From Eggerthia catenaformis OT 569 = DSM 20559 (GTDB lineage Bacteria > Bacillota_I > Bacilli_A > Erysipelotrichales > Coprobacillaceae), in contig NZ_KB446647.1 in assembly GCF_000340375.1 (NCBI RefSeq), forward strand, positions 258,066 to 322,065: a DNA stretch of 64,000 nucleotides. Direction: 5' to 3'. Shown here one piece after another: positions 43,050-52,173 of the stretch. Under the pieces are notes generated by a model. That model had not been told where the DNA came from. It did no database searches and was given only the letters and a program-made list of their open reading frames with translations. Position 1 is the stretch's first letter. The number at the start of each line of letters is the position of its first letter. The translations under genes were made by a program, and so were the position numbers.

Positions 43050-45323
43050 ACTTGTTGTATTAATAAATTTTTTGAGTTCTTTTAAACTATTAGAAAAGAA
43101 ATGATCTAAAATCATTTGAGTCTGATTATTATCTTCATTTGTTAGAATAATAACTCTATTTCCTTTCTTTATTTCAGGAAGATAAATTGCTCTGTTATGC
43201 AAAATATGATTTCTACATCTTTCATCAGTTAGGACATCAAATTTTTCTTTTTTTCTATCTATTAGAGTATATTGGTGTCCTTTACATTTTTGACAGTGTG
43301 GCACTTTCTTTCCAAAATAATGCTGGGAAATGAGACAATGCTCTGTAATCATATTAACTGTTTTTCCATAGACAGGAATAATGACTTTATTATGGTTGCT
43401 TATTTTTTCAATTATTGCATGTGTTATTTCATAAGAAGCAATAAATGGTCTATTAAATGCAGAAGCACTTAATGAATTGGTAATATTAAAACTTGTTCCT
43501 AAAATAAGGTCATGATCACTAAATAGATTTAAACTCCCATAATCATTAACTATTAATGATGCATCATTAAGTCGTATATCAGCTTTCATTTTCTTTAAAT
43601 CATTATCTTTATTAATATGAGGCAGGTAAAATTTAACTGATGTTTGATATTTTTTAAATAAAGAAATAGCTTCATCAATATTTTTATCATAGTAGAAATA
43701 AACATTATTTGTATAGCTGAGAGCAGTATTCAGTTGTTCTATCTGATAAACTATAACATAAATATCATTTTCCTTATTTTTATAATTTTTAAGTATTATA
43801 TCATTATTAATCTTTTTGTTATGAATACAGTTATTAAGGATCTGATTTTCTAAATCTTTAACAGCTTTTTTTCTTAAATTATTTAATAAAGTAATAGGAA
43901 TAAACAGATTATCTTCAATATAAATATCAATATTTGATAGACCAAAAATAGTTCCTCCTAATTTAGATAATTGCTGTTTTATACGCTCCTGTGAAGTAGG
44001 ATTATTTTTTGAAGATTCAATAAGAATATCACTTTGAATGGTAGAACAATATTTGTTTGTTTTTGCAGTAAGTTTAGCAGGTTTATTAAGAGAAGCTTCG
44101 AAGAACATATCTATATATCTATATTTTTTTTCTTTGGTTATTGTATTTAACTTTTTGATTGTTTCTAAAGATACAGTTCTTACTACCTGACCTTGATAAA
44201 CAGGTATGTCAAATTCAATATCAATGAGATCATTAGGATATCCCTTTGACACAAGTTTACCATTCTTATACATTTTATTGACTGGACGACCGGCATCAAT
44301 TGCTAAAAAGCGAATAGAATCTCCCTGATTCAATGATTTATTTAATCTAATATGAACCAGATGATTCATTTTAGAATAACCGGTCACTTTACCGATTGCT
44401 ATTCCTCTATTGCCGGAAAATGAAGTATCAATAATTGTCTGATCATGAAAAGGAAAACCGGAGGTATATTTTCTATTAAACATTTGTTTCATGTCATAGA
44501 TATCTTCATCATTATAATTAGGTGTATTCTTAATTAAATGATCAATTGCCTTGCGATAAGCTTTGGTAATAGCAGCTACATATTCAGGTTTTTTCATACG
44601 TCCTTCCAGTTTAAGAGATGTTACCTCTGCTTTAATATATTCTGCTATATTATCTATCGTACATAAGTCTTTTGGTGATAAAAGAAAAGAATAGTCATCA
44701 ATAAGAGTCTGATCTTCTTCTAGCTGATATGGCAGACGGCATGGCTGGGCACAGGCTCCTTTATTACCGCTTCTATGCCCTATCATGCTACTCATTAGAC
44801 ATTGTCCTGAATAAGAGACACATAGAGCTCCGTGTGCAAATACTTCTATTTCAAGACTTGTATGACTACATATATATTTAATTTCTTCAATAGTATTTTC
44901 TCTGCTTAAAACAATTCTCTTAACTCCAAGGCTTTCAAAATAATGAACGGCTTCTAAAGAATGAATAGTCATTTGGGTAGATACATGAATTTCAAAATCA
45001 GGATATCTATGTCTGACCAGCTTTAACAATCCTATATCAGCGATCAGTAAAGCATCCGTTTGATATTCATATAGTGCATCTAACAATTTAATAAGTTCAG
45101 GAAGATCCTGATCATTATAAAGGACATTGATTGTCACAAAAATACGCACATCTCTAAGATGAGCGTAATCAATAGCTTCTTTAATTTCAGATAAGGAAAA
45201 ATTTTTTGCGAAAGCACGTGCACTAAAGAGCTTTGATCCAAGATATATAGCATTTGCACCATTTTCAATAGCAGCTTTTAATGAATCAAAATCTCCGGCC
45301 GGTGCTAATAATTCTATACTCAT
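43032..45323 (-). CDS. U32-family protein (RlhA/YdcP-like, with DUF3656)
   Basis: A 763-residue protein of the U32 family. Although called peptidases, members such as RlhA hydroxylate rRNA or tRNA (23S C2501 in E. coli). N-terminal marks are LLAPAGDFDSLKAAIENGAN and YLGSKLFSARAFAKNFS; the Cys cluster region SGQCLMSSMIGHRSGNKGACAQPCR is present, which in RlhA binds an iron-sulfur cluster. The longer C-terminal half fits DUF3656. ATG overlaps mtnN by ATGA. Confidence 0.88.
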   Translation of the reverse strand: MSIELLAPAGDFDSLKAAIENGANAIYLGSKLFSARAFAKNFSLSEIKEAIDYAHLRDVRIFVTINVLYNDQDLPELIKLLDALYEYQTDALLIADIGLLKLVRHRYPDFEIHVSTQMTIHSLEAVHYFESLGVKRIVLSRENTIEEIKYICSHTSLEIEVFAHGALCVSYSGQCLMSSMIGHRSGNKGACAQPCRLPYQLEEDQTLIDDYSFLLSPKDLCTIDNIAEYIKAEVTSLKLEGRMKKPEYVAAITKAYRKAIDHLIKNTPNYNDEDIYDMKQMFNRKYTSGFPFHDQTIIDTSFSGNRGIAIGKVTGYSKMNHLVHIRLNKSLNQGDSIRFLAIDAGRPVNKMYKNGKLVSKGYPNDLIDIEFDIPVYQGQVVRTVSLETIKKLNTITKEKKYRYIDMFFEASLNKPAKLTAKTNKYCSTIQSDILIESSKNNPTSQERIKQQLSKLGGTIFGLSNIDIYIEDNLFIPITLLNNLRKKAVKDLENQILNNCIHNKKINNDIILKNYKNKENDIYVIVYQIEQLNTALSYTNNVYFYYDKNIDEAISLFKKYQTSVKFYLPHINKDNDLKKMKADIRLNDASLIVNDYGSLNLFSDHDLILGTSFNITNSLSASAFNRPFIASYEITHAIIEKISNHNKVIIPVYGKTVNMITEHCLISQHYFGKKVPHCQKCKGHQYTLIDRKKEKFDVLTDERCRNHILHNRAIYLPEIKKGNRVIILTNEDNNQTQMILDHFFSNSLKELKKFINTTSGYYKK

Positions 45324-46009
45324 AATGCTTTAACCATCTCATAACACATAAGTGCAGACGAACGGGAAGCTTTTTCCAAATACTGATCAAATTGAATAGA
45401 GTTGCTGCCTTTATTGTAAACATCACTAATACCTCTGGTAATAAGAAAAGGCTTCTTAAAAATAAAGCAAATCTGAGCAATACTGGCTGCTTCCATTTCA
45501 GTACATAAAGCATCAGGAATATTCTTTAAAATAGAATGAACTTGATCTTCCCGATAGACAAACTGATCCCCAGATGCAATGACACCAATAAATGCTTTCT
45601 GATTATTCTTTTCAAGTATCTGATGAGCTAATTCTATCATCTTTGAATCTGCTTCAAAATAGTGAGGCATATCAGGGACTTGTCCTATTGGACGGCCGAA
45701 TCCGGTTAGATCAAAATCGTGATGAATAACTTTTTCTCCAATAACAATATCACCAATATTTTCTTGTTCTTTCAATCCTCCGGCTGATCCAATATTAATG
45801 ACATAATCTATTGGATAATCTTTTAAAAGAATGGCAACAGATAAACTGGCATTAACTTTTCCAATACCTCCTTGAACAACTACAACATCCTTATCTGCCA
45901 TTAATCCTTTATAAAAATGATAGCCGCAATCATAACTATCTTCAGTAACTTTCATTAATGATAACAGTTGATCAACTTCCTGTTCCATTGCCCCAATAAT
46001 TCCTATCAT
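45320..46009 (-). CDS. mtnN: 5'-methylthioadenosine/S-adenosylhomocysteine nucleosidase
   Basis: Cleaves adenine from MTA and SAH, recycling by-products of methylation. The 229 residues start MIGIIGAMEQEVD and include NIGSAGGL, ASGDQFV and EMEAASIAQ with the catalytic Asp in TRGISD. ATG at 46009 is preferred over an upstream in-frame start because AGGGGA lies upstream and the methyltransferase stop is one base away. It removes SAH made by the methyltransferase just upstream. Confidence 0.93.
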   Translation of the reverse strand: MIGIIGAMEQEVDQLLSLMKVTEDSYDCGYHFYKGLMADKDVVVVQGGIGKVNASLSVAILLKDYPIDYVINIGSAGGLKEQENIGDIVIGEKVIHHDFDLTGFGRPIGQVPDMPHYFEADSKMIELAHQILEKNNQKAFIGVIASGDQFVYREDQVHSILKNIPDALCTEMEAASIAQICFIFKKPFLITRGISDVYNKGSNSIQFDQYLEKASRSSALMCYEMVKAL

Positions 46010-46010
46010 A

Positions 46011-46721
46011 CTATTCCCCTTTTCTACAGACAAATATCAGTCTTTCTGATTCTTCATTATACTTATCAAAATCACTGAATATTTCATAAGTAAAGCCAGT
46101 ATTATCTAATAAACTTTTATAAATATCTAATTCATATGTTTTCTGATGATGAATTTCATCTATTTGTTCGTTATTCTCAAGATCATTAATAATGATATGA
46201 TGATAAATATCTCCTCTATTATTACTAGTAACATCCCAATAAAAATCATAATCCTCATCATGTGATTCTTCATGGTAATTATCTAATATAATATTACATT
46301 TATACATACTATTAATATCAAAAATAAATATTCCTTTGGGTTTCAATGCCTGGTAAACATTGGAAAAAACCTTAATTATATCATTCTTATCAATAATATA
46401 ATTAAGCGAATCACACAAGCAAAGTACACAATCCACCGGATGAGTGACTTGAAAATCAATCATATCAGCTTGCTGAACATCTAAACATAATCCTTCACTA
46501 GATGCTTTCTCGCTGGCTATATAAAGCATATCTTCACTTAAATCAGTTGCTAAGATAGACTTTTCTTTTTTGAGCAGTCTGATTGCAATTTCACCGGTAC
46601 CACAGCCTAATTCAAGAAAGAAGTCAGCATCAGTATGCTTAAGAATAAAATCTTCATAATCGTTATAGAACTGTGGATCCATCAATGAATCATAGTAATA
46701 AGCAAATTGCTGATAACTCAT
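46011..46721 (-). CDS. yqeM: Class I SAM-dependent methyltransferase (YqeM-like)
   Basis: A 236-residue Rossmann methyltransferase with motif I FLELGCGTGEIA, ATDLSEDML and LKPKGIFIFDI. In Bacillus yqeM follows yqeL (rsfS) in the same operon as here. The substrate is unknown; its link with ribosome-silencing factor and other translation genes suggests, but does not prove, an RNA or ribosome target. Overlaps rsfS by 4 bases. Confidence 0.85.
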   Translation of the reverse strand: MSYQQFAYYYDSLMDPQFYNDYEDFILKHTDADFFLELGCGTGEIAIRLLKKEKSILATDLSEDMLYIASEKASSEGLCLDVQQADMIDFQVTHPVDCVLCLCDSLNYIIDKNDIIKVFSNVYQALKPKGIFIFDINSMYKCNIILDNYHEESHDEDYDFYWDVTSNNRGDIYHHIIINDLENNEQIDEIHHQKTYELDIYKSLLDNTGFTYEIFSDFDKYNEESERLIFVCRKGE

Positions 46722-47065
46722 TTAGATAAATATCCCTCAATATTAATACGCGGCATATCGCTCCATAGTTTTTCTAAACCATAATTATTGCGTTCTTCAT
46801 CCTCAAAAATATGACAAACAACATCACCGCAGTCTATTAAAATCCATTTAGAATTTCTTAATCCCTCTATCTGTTTGATTTCAAAGCCGTTTAAAGCGCA
46901 GGAATCTTCTATGCTTTCTCTAATAGCTTGAAGCAATCGAACATTATTGGCAGTACATAAAACAAAAGTATCAAACATCGGACTTGCTTCCCGCATATCG
47001 ATCGCAACTATATTCGTTGCCATTTTATCATCCATAGCTCTAACAATACATTCTAATTTATCCAT
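46718..47065 (-). CDS. rsfS: Ribosomal silencing factor RsfS
   Basis: A 115-residue protein binding L14 on the large subunit to stop 70S assembly during starvation. Core segments are AIDMREASPMFDTFVLCTA and WILIDCGDVVCHIFEDEERNNYGLEKLW. It follows the NadD-HD fusion by 4 bases and keeps Bacillus gene order (yqeL). Confidence 0.95.
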   Translation of the reverse strand: MDKLECIVRAMDDKMATNIVAIDMREASPMFDTFVLCTANNVRLLQAIRESIEDSCALNGFEIKQIEGLRNSKWILIDCGDVVCHIFEDEERNNYGLEKLWSDMPRINIEGYLSK

Positions 47066-47069
47066 TTTT

Positions 47070-48155
47070 TCACTCCTTCACATATTTGTTATAAACATCA
47101 AAGAAAATAGAATCTATTTTCCTGTTCTTTTTCTTTGAAAAATCATAAAACTCTATAAGAGCATTTCTAAAACCTTCATGAATATCTTTTTTACAGATTT
47201 CTATCTGCTTTGATGAATCATATCCTCTTAAAGGATCAAGCTTATCAGCACAATAAAGACATTTTCCTAATACAGACATATCACATGAAGCAGTTGTATG
47301 ATCCTCTATTGCTTTTAATATCTCCTGATCATCAATAAGAAATTCATATTTGGCAATATAACTTGACAGCCATTGATGCCATATTGCAGGTGAGGTATGG
47401 AGATGATTAGGATAATAGGCTTTCATCATTTCTCTTGCCAGATCCATATCCATTTCTTTAGCAACATCATGCAATATACCTGCAATATATCCTTTAAGTG
47501 GATCGACATGGTTAAACAAGGCAAATTCTTTCGTAAGAGCAGCAACACTTAAAGAATGTTCATATCTTTTTTTCTTCATTCTTTTTTCAATCATTGTATC
47601 TAAATAAAGACCATGAGAAGAAATATAGCGAAGAACCTCCTGATCAAGTATTTCAAGATTACCTTCCCTTGCTTCAGTAGAACTAGCTAATATAAGAATA
47701 TTTTCAATCTTAATAAAATGATATTTATCAAGATTAGGATGTTTTTTAGGATATCCCCCTCTATTAAACGCTACAAGCTGAACAAGGGATGGAAACTGTT
47801 CTGCCGATTTCCAGTAATTAAAAGCACAAACCTGATCCATACCAATCAAATAAAAGTATTTATTATCTGGATAAAGAACAAGTAATTTTTTTATTGTATC
47901 AATGGTATAATTCTTTTTATCATTTGAATCAAGTTCAATTCTTGATACTTTCACTTTATTTAAATTCTTAATTGCGATTTCAATCATTTTTATCCGGTCT
48001 TCATCATCAGCAATTTTATTTTCTTTCCAAGGATTATTCTTAGCAGGAATAAACCAGAAAGAATCTAAAGAAAGTGTTTCAATGGCTTTCTTTGCGAGAG
48101 CAATATGTCCTTTGTGAATAGGATCAAAACTTCCGCCAAATAACCCTATTTTCAT
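47070..48155 (-). CDS. nadD: Nicotinate-nucleotide adenylyltransferase fused to YqeK HD phosphohydrolase
   Basis: A 361-residue fusion. Residues 1 to about 190 are NadD: GLFGGSFDPIHKGHIALA nucleotidyl-transfer motif and IPAKNNPWKE, LASSTEAREG (SSTxxR motif) for NAD synthesis. Residues about 190-361 are the YqeK HD domain: RYEHSLSVAALTKEFA, ILHDVAKEM, with further His/Asp metal ligands; YqeK-type proteins hydrolyse diadenosine polyphosphates. In Bacillus these are separate adjacent genes. Confidence 0.93.
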   Translation of the reverse strand: MKIGLFGGSFDPIHKGHIALAKKAIETLSLDSFWFIPAKNNPWKENKIADDEDRIKMIEIAIKNLNKVKVSRIELDSNDKKNYTIDTIKKLLVLYPDNKYFYLIGMDQVCAFNYWKSAEQFPSLVQLVAFNRGGYPKKHPNLDKYHFIKIENILILASSTEAREGNLEILDQEVLRYISSHGLYLDTMIEKRMKKKRYEHSLSVAALTKEFALFNHVDPLKGYIAGILHDVAKEMDMDLAREMMKAYYPNHLHTSPAIWHQWLSSYIAKYEFLIDDQEILKAIEDHTTASCDMSVLGKCLYCADKLDPLRGYDSSKQIEICKKDIHEGFRNALIEFYDFSKKKNRKIDSIFFDVYNKYVKE

Positions 48156-48439
48156 GGCAGCTTGTAAATCCTTTTTTCTGATTGTTTGTATAAAATAATA
48201 GTATGTCCAATAATATGAACAACTTCAGCTCTTGTTTTTGAGCATATATCAATACTGACTTCATTTATACTTTGCGGACATGTCCCAAGAAGTTTTACTT
48301 TAATTAATTCTTTAACCTTTAATGCATCATTAATAGAATTAATCTGTTTAGTACTTGTACCATCTTTCCCTATCTGAAAAATAGGATTAAGTGAATGTGC
48401 CTCACTTCTTAAATATTTTTTCTGTTTATTTGTTAGCAT
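48152..48439 (-). CDS. yhbY: CRM-domain RNA-binding protein (YhbY/YqeI)
   Basis: A 95-residue CRM-domain protein associated with pre-50S ribosomal particles. Signature: LTNKQKKYLRSEAHSLNPIFQIGKDG and the LGTCPQS loop. It overlaps nadD by 4 bases and sits next to yqeH, both ribosome-assembly factors. Confidence 0.93.
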   Translation of the reverse strand: MLTNKQKKYLRSEAHSLNPIFQIGKDGTSTKQINSINDALKVKELIKVKLLGTCPQSINEVSIDICSKTRAEVVHIIGHTIILYKQSEKRIYKLP

Positions 48440-48440
48440 A

Positions 48441-49520
48441 TTAAATCATTCTCTCCCTCATAATAACATCGATACCGACAGGAACATGTATTTTAATGAT
48501 TCCTAAAGCATTTACTGAAATAAACCCTAAGCCGGAAATCACAATTTCACATGGTTCTTTTACCATATAGCTGATTGTTTCAAAATCTTCTATTTTACTA
48601 ATATCAATACCTATTTTTAATTCCATATGACGATTATAAAGATTATCAGCATTTTCAAGCTTTGTTCTATGAATAGGAAGATTTTTACTGAAATAGCAGG
48701 TAAATGAACCTTTATCTCCTAAATAATCCAATCTGGCTAAAGCTCCAAAATATAATGTCTGATTTCCCGAAAGCTGAAAAGTAACAGGACGAATTTCACT
48801 TTGAGGAATAATTTTAACTAAATCTTTATGAGTTACTCGTGATGTCATCTGATGATTATTAATAATACCCGGTGTATCATAAATTGCACTATTCTCATCT
48901 AATGGAATTTTAATCATTCCTAAAGTTGTTCCGGGAAATTCACTGACAGTAATAAATCCTTTTATTCCTCCATAATGCTTTAATAATCCATTTATAAAGC
49001 TTGATTTACCTACATTTGTAGTTCCGGTAACATAGACATCTCGACCTTTTCTCAATTCATTTATAGATTCATAAATAAGATCATAATTATAATTTTTCTT
49101 AGCACTTGTTATGATAACATCTAAAGGTTTAATAGATTCTTTTTTCAACTGCCGTCTTACATAACGCTCTAATTTGTCATCTTTTAATGATTTTGGCAGC
49201 ACATCTCTTTTATTAGCAAGTACTAAAACATCATTAAAGCCTACATGTCTCATAAATCCGGGAATCATTGAGCCATAAAGATCAAATAAATCAACTATAT
49301 AAACAACTAAAGCATCCTTTTGCCCTATCTGAGAAAGAATTTTAACAAAGTCAATACTTTCTGCTGATGTTTCTATCTTTGTATGGTAATGCATAAGTTT
49401 AAAACATCTTTGACAGAGTACTCGTTCATTATTAAATGCTTTTTCCGGCAAATAGCCGGGCTCTTTAGGACTGTTAGTCTGAATAATAGCTCCACATCCA
49501 TAACATTTAATTTCTTTCAT
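48441..49520 (-). CDS. yqeH: Ribosome biogenesis GTPase YqeH
   Basis: Circularly permuted GTPase needed for 30S assembly, 359 residues. An N-terminal zinc finger (CYGCG and CQRC) precedes the motifs in permuted order: NKRD (G4), TSAKK (G5), GTTNVGKSSF (G1), and DTPG (G3). ATG at 49520 is chosen because AAAGGAG lies upstream, whereas an in-frame start at 49550 lies inside parC and would add residues before the zinc finger. Confidence 0.94.
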   Translation of the reverse strand: MKEIKCYGCGAIIQTNSPKEPGYLPEKAFNNERVLCQRCFKLMHYHTKIETSAESIDFVKILSQIGQKDALVVYIVDLFDLYGSMIPGFMRHVGFNDVLVLANKRDVLPKSLKDDKLERYVRRQLKKESIKPLDVIITSAKKNYNYDLIYESINELRKGRDVYVTGTTNVGKSSFINGLLKHYGGIKGFITVSEFPGTTLGMIKIPLDENSAIYDTPGIINNHQMTSRVTHKDLVKIIPQSEIRPVTFQLSGNQTLYFGALARLDYLGDKGSFTCYFSKNLPIHRTKLENADNLYNRHMELKIGIDISKIEDFETISYMVKEPCEIVISGLGFISVNALGIIKIHVPVGIDVIMRERMI

Positions 49521-49536
49521 TACTAAATGCTCCTTT

Positions 49537-52164
49537 TTAAAATTCATCATCGTCTAAAAGATCTTCTAAAGTAATTGTTTTAAATTCTTTTATTTTCTTT
49601 ATTTTATGATGTGTTTCTTCTTGATAAGGTTGTCTTGTTTCCTTATTATCATTAGAATAATTAAGTTCATCAAATAAATTATGATCTTCTACATTCATGT
49701 CAATAACCGGCTCTTTATTTTCTTTATCATTTTCCTTATCATCTGAACCTATAATCTGTTCATTAGCATAATAAATATAATCAATTTCACTATTTAGTCC
49801 TTTAATTGTACTCACACGATTGGCAGTGCCGGTAAAAGAATAATCTCTAGCATAAAGATTGAGAGGTTCCTGATTACTATAGAGAGTGAGCTGATCTTTC
49901 GTATGAGCAACGATACCTTTTATAACAATCTGTTCCTTTGTTTTTGGCTTTTTACAGACAATAATACCTCTAGCACCTCTTTTAGCCGCCGGGATATCTC
50001 CTACATGAATTCGCTTTATACCGGCCGGCTTTGTAAATAAAAGCAAGGATTCATCAACTGATGGATCAAAACAGCACATATAAGCAAGCTCATCATTCTT
50101 AATATTCATAGCTTTTACGCCACTCGCCTTTAATCCCATAACACTTACTTCTTCTTCGCTAAACAGCGTTGCATAACCGGCTTTTGTTCCTAATACAAGA
50201 CCATTATGCCCTTTTGTATAGGCAATATCAACTACTCTATCCTCTTTTTTAAGATTAATGCATTTATAAGCCTTAGAATATCTTGAAACTTCAAAATCTT
50301 TTAATAAGACACGTTTAATCTGTCCATCTTTTGTCGCAATGATAATATAATAAGGAACATTAAAATCTTTAATAAGAACAGTACTGATAACTTTTTCATC
50401 ATTGCCCATTTTAACCAGATAGCTAATATGCTTACCTAATTCTTTCCATTTAAATTCTTCAAGCTTATAAACAGGAATAAAACAATAATTACCGGCATCA
50501 GTAAATACTAATAAGGTATTCAGAGTTACAGCTTTATGCAATGAAACCATATAATCATCATCTTTCTTACCAAATGTATTATCTTCACTTGCTTTATAGC
50601 TTCGCTCAGAAACTTTTTTAATATAGCCATCTCTTGTAACTGTTACATAGCAATCTTCTGCAATAATCATAGCCTGTTCATTAATAGAAGTATCAGTGAT
50701 GGAATCTTTTATCTCAGTAAGTCTTGGTGAAGGAAAAGCCTTCTTTAATTCTTTTAACTCATTGATAATAACTGATCTTAAGACTTTTTCATTATTAAGA
50801 ATATTGACAAGTGTTTCAATTGTTTCCTGTAAAGACTTCAATTCTTCCTGTAATGCAACAATATCAGTATTTGTTAGTCGATATAACTGGAGCATTACAA
50901 TAGCTTCGGATTGCTTTTCACTAAACTGATATTTATTTTGCAGATTTATCTTTGCATCAGCTTTGTCATGAGAATGTCTTATTGTATAAACAACTTCATC
51001 TAATATACTGACAGCATGAATTAGTCCCTCTACAATATGTTCTCTATTTCTTGCTTTATTAAGATCAAACTGGGATCTCTTAGTAACAACTTCGATAGCA
51101 TGATCAATATAACCATCAAGGATCTTTTCAATTCCCATTAACTCAGGTCTTTTATCTTTGATAGCAACCATATTGTAATTATAATTCTTTTGCAGTTCTG
51201 TATTTTTAAAGAAATAATTCAAGGTATTAACAGTATCTACATCTTTCTTTAAATCAATAACAATTCTTAATCCGGAACGGTCACTCTCGTCTCTGACTTC
51301 AATAATACCATCAATATCTTTATTAAATCTAATTTCATCAATTTTACGGACAAGCTCAGCTTTATTGACTTCATAAGGTATTTCACTAATAACAATCTTA
51401 TTTATGCTCTTTTCCTGAATAATTTCTGTTTTACTTCTAACAGTCACTTTACCTTTACCTGTTTTTAAGGCATTAAGAATATCTTTTTTTCCTTCTGCAA
51501 TAGCACCGGTAGGAAAATCCGGGCCTTTGATAAAACCGGTTAATTCTTCAAAAGAACAGTGCGGATGTTTGATACGATGTATTGTTGCATCAATAACCTC
51601 TTCTAAGTTGTGTGGAGGTATATCTGTAGCATATCCGGCTGATATGCCTGTTGCACCATTTACAAGTAGATGAGGAAATTTTGCCGGCAATACAGTAGGC
51701 TCATATTCAGTATCATCAAAATTTAATGTTTCAAGAACTGTTTCTTTATCTATATCTTTAAGCAATTCCAGTGAGATCGGAGCAAGACGTGCTTCTGTAT
51801 AACGCATTGCAGCGGCCGGATCATTATCAATAGAACCGTTATTACCTTGCATATCAATAAGCGGCATACGCATTTTCCATTCCTGGGAAAGTCTTACCAT
51901 TGCTTCATAAACTGAACTGTCTCCATGTGGATGGTAATTACCAATAACATTACCCACAGTCTTAGCAGATTTACGATATGGCTTACCGGGAAGATTCCCT
52001 TCTTTATACATAGCATAAAGAATACGTCTTTGTACAGGCTTTAAGCCATCTCTGACATCAGGAAGTGCACGGTCTTGGATAATATATTTTGAATAGCGGC
52101 CAAAACGGTCTCCCATTATATCATCTAAAGACATAATGAGTATTTTATCTTTATTTTCTTCCAT
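49537..52164 (-). CDS. parC: DNA topoisomerase IV subunit A
   Basis: Breaks and rejoins DNA to decatenate chromosomes. The 875 residues contain DRALPDVRDGLKPVQRRIL, the active-site Arg121-Tyr122 (AAAMRYTEARL) and a beta-pinwheel C-terminal domain. The quinolone region reads HPHGDSSVYEAM with Ser83 and Glu87, the unmutated state. The order plsY/parE-parC and ParC-like motifs distinguish it from GyrA. An acidic Asp/Glu/Asn-rich tail of about 80 residues ends in LEDLLDDDEF. Confidence 0.94.
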   Translation of the reverse strand: MEENKDKILIMSLDDIMGDRFGRYSKYIIQDRALPDVRDGLKPVQRRILYAMYKEGNLPGKPYRKSAKTVGNVIGNYHPHGDSSVYEAMVRLSQEWKMRMPLIDMQGNNGSIDNDPAAAMRYTEARLAPISLELLKDIDKETVLETLNFDDTEYEPTVLPAKFPHLLVNGATGISAGYATDIPPHNLEEVIDATIHRIKHPHCSFEELTGFIKGPDFPTGAIAEGKKDILNALKTGKGKVTVRSKTEIIQEKSINKIVISEIPYEVNKAELVRKIDEIRFNKDIDGIIEVRDESDRSGLRIVIDLKKDVDTVNTLNYFFKNTELQKNYNYNMVAIKDKRPELMGIEKILDGYIDHAIEVVTKRSQFDLNKARNREHIVEGLIHAVSILDEVVYTIRHSHDKADAKINLQNKYQFSEKQSEAIVMLQLYRLTNTDIVALQEELKSLQETIETLVNILNNEKVLRSVIINELKELKKAFPSPRLTEIKDSITDTSINEQAMIIAEDCYVTVTRDGYIKKVSERSYKASEDNTFGKKDDDYMVSLHKAVTLNTLLVFTDAGNYCFIPVYKLEEFKWKELGKHISYLVKMGNDEKVISTVLIKDFNVPYYIIIATKDGQIKRVLLKDFEVSRYSKAYKCINLKKEDRVVDIAYTKGHNGLVLGTKAGYATLFSEEEVSVMGLKASGVKAMNIKNDELAYMCCFDPSVDESLLLFTKPAGIKRIHVGDIPAAKRGARGIIVCKKPKTKEQIVIKGIVAHTKDQLTLYSNQEPLNLYARDYSFTGTANRVSTIKGLNSEIDYIYYANEQIIGSDDKENDKENKEPVIDMNVEDHNLFDELNYSNDNKETRQPYQEETHHKIKKIKEFKTITLEDLLDDDEF

Positions 52165-52173
52165 TATTTCCTC

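Noticed and set aside
45286..45513. A 75-codon open frame overlapping mtnN and the U32 gene on the same strand
   Set aside because: It lies in another frame of two well-supported genes and its sequence resembles no protein; the flanking genes already overlap by ATGA.
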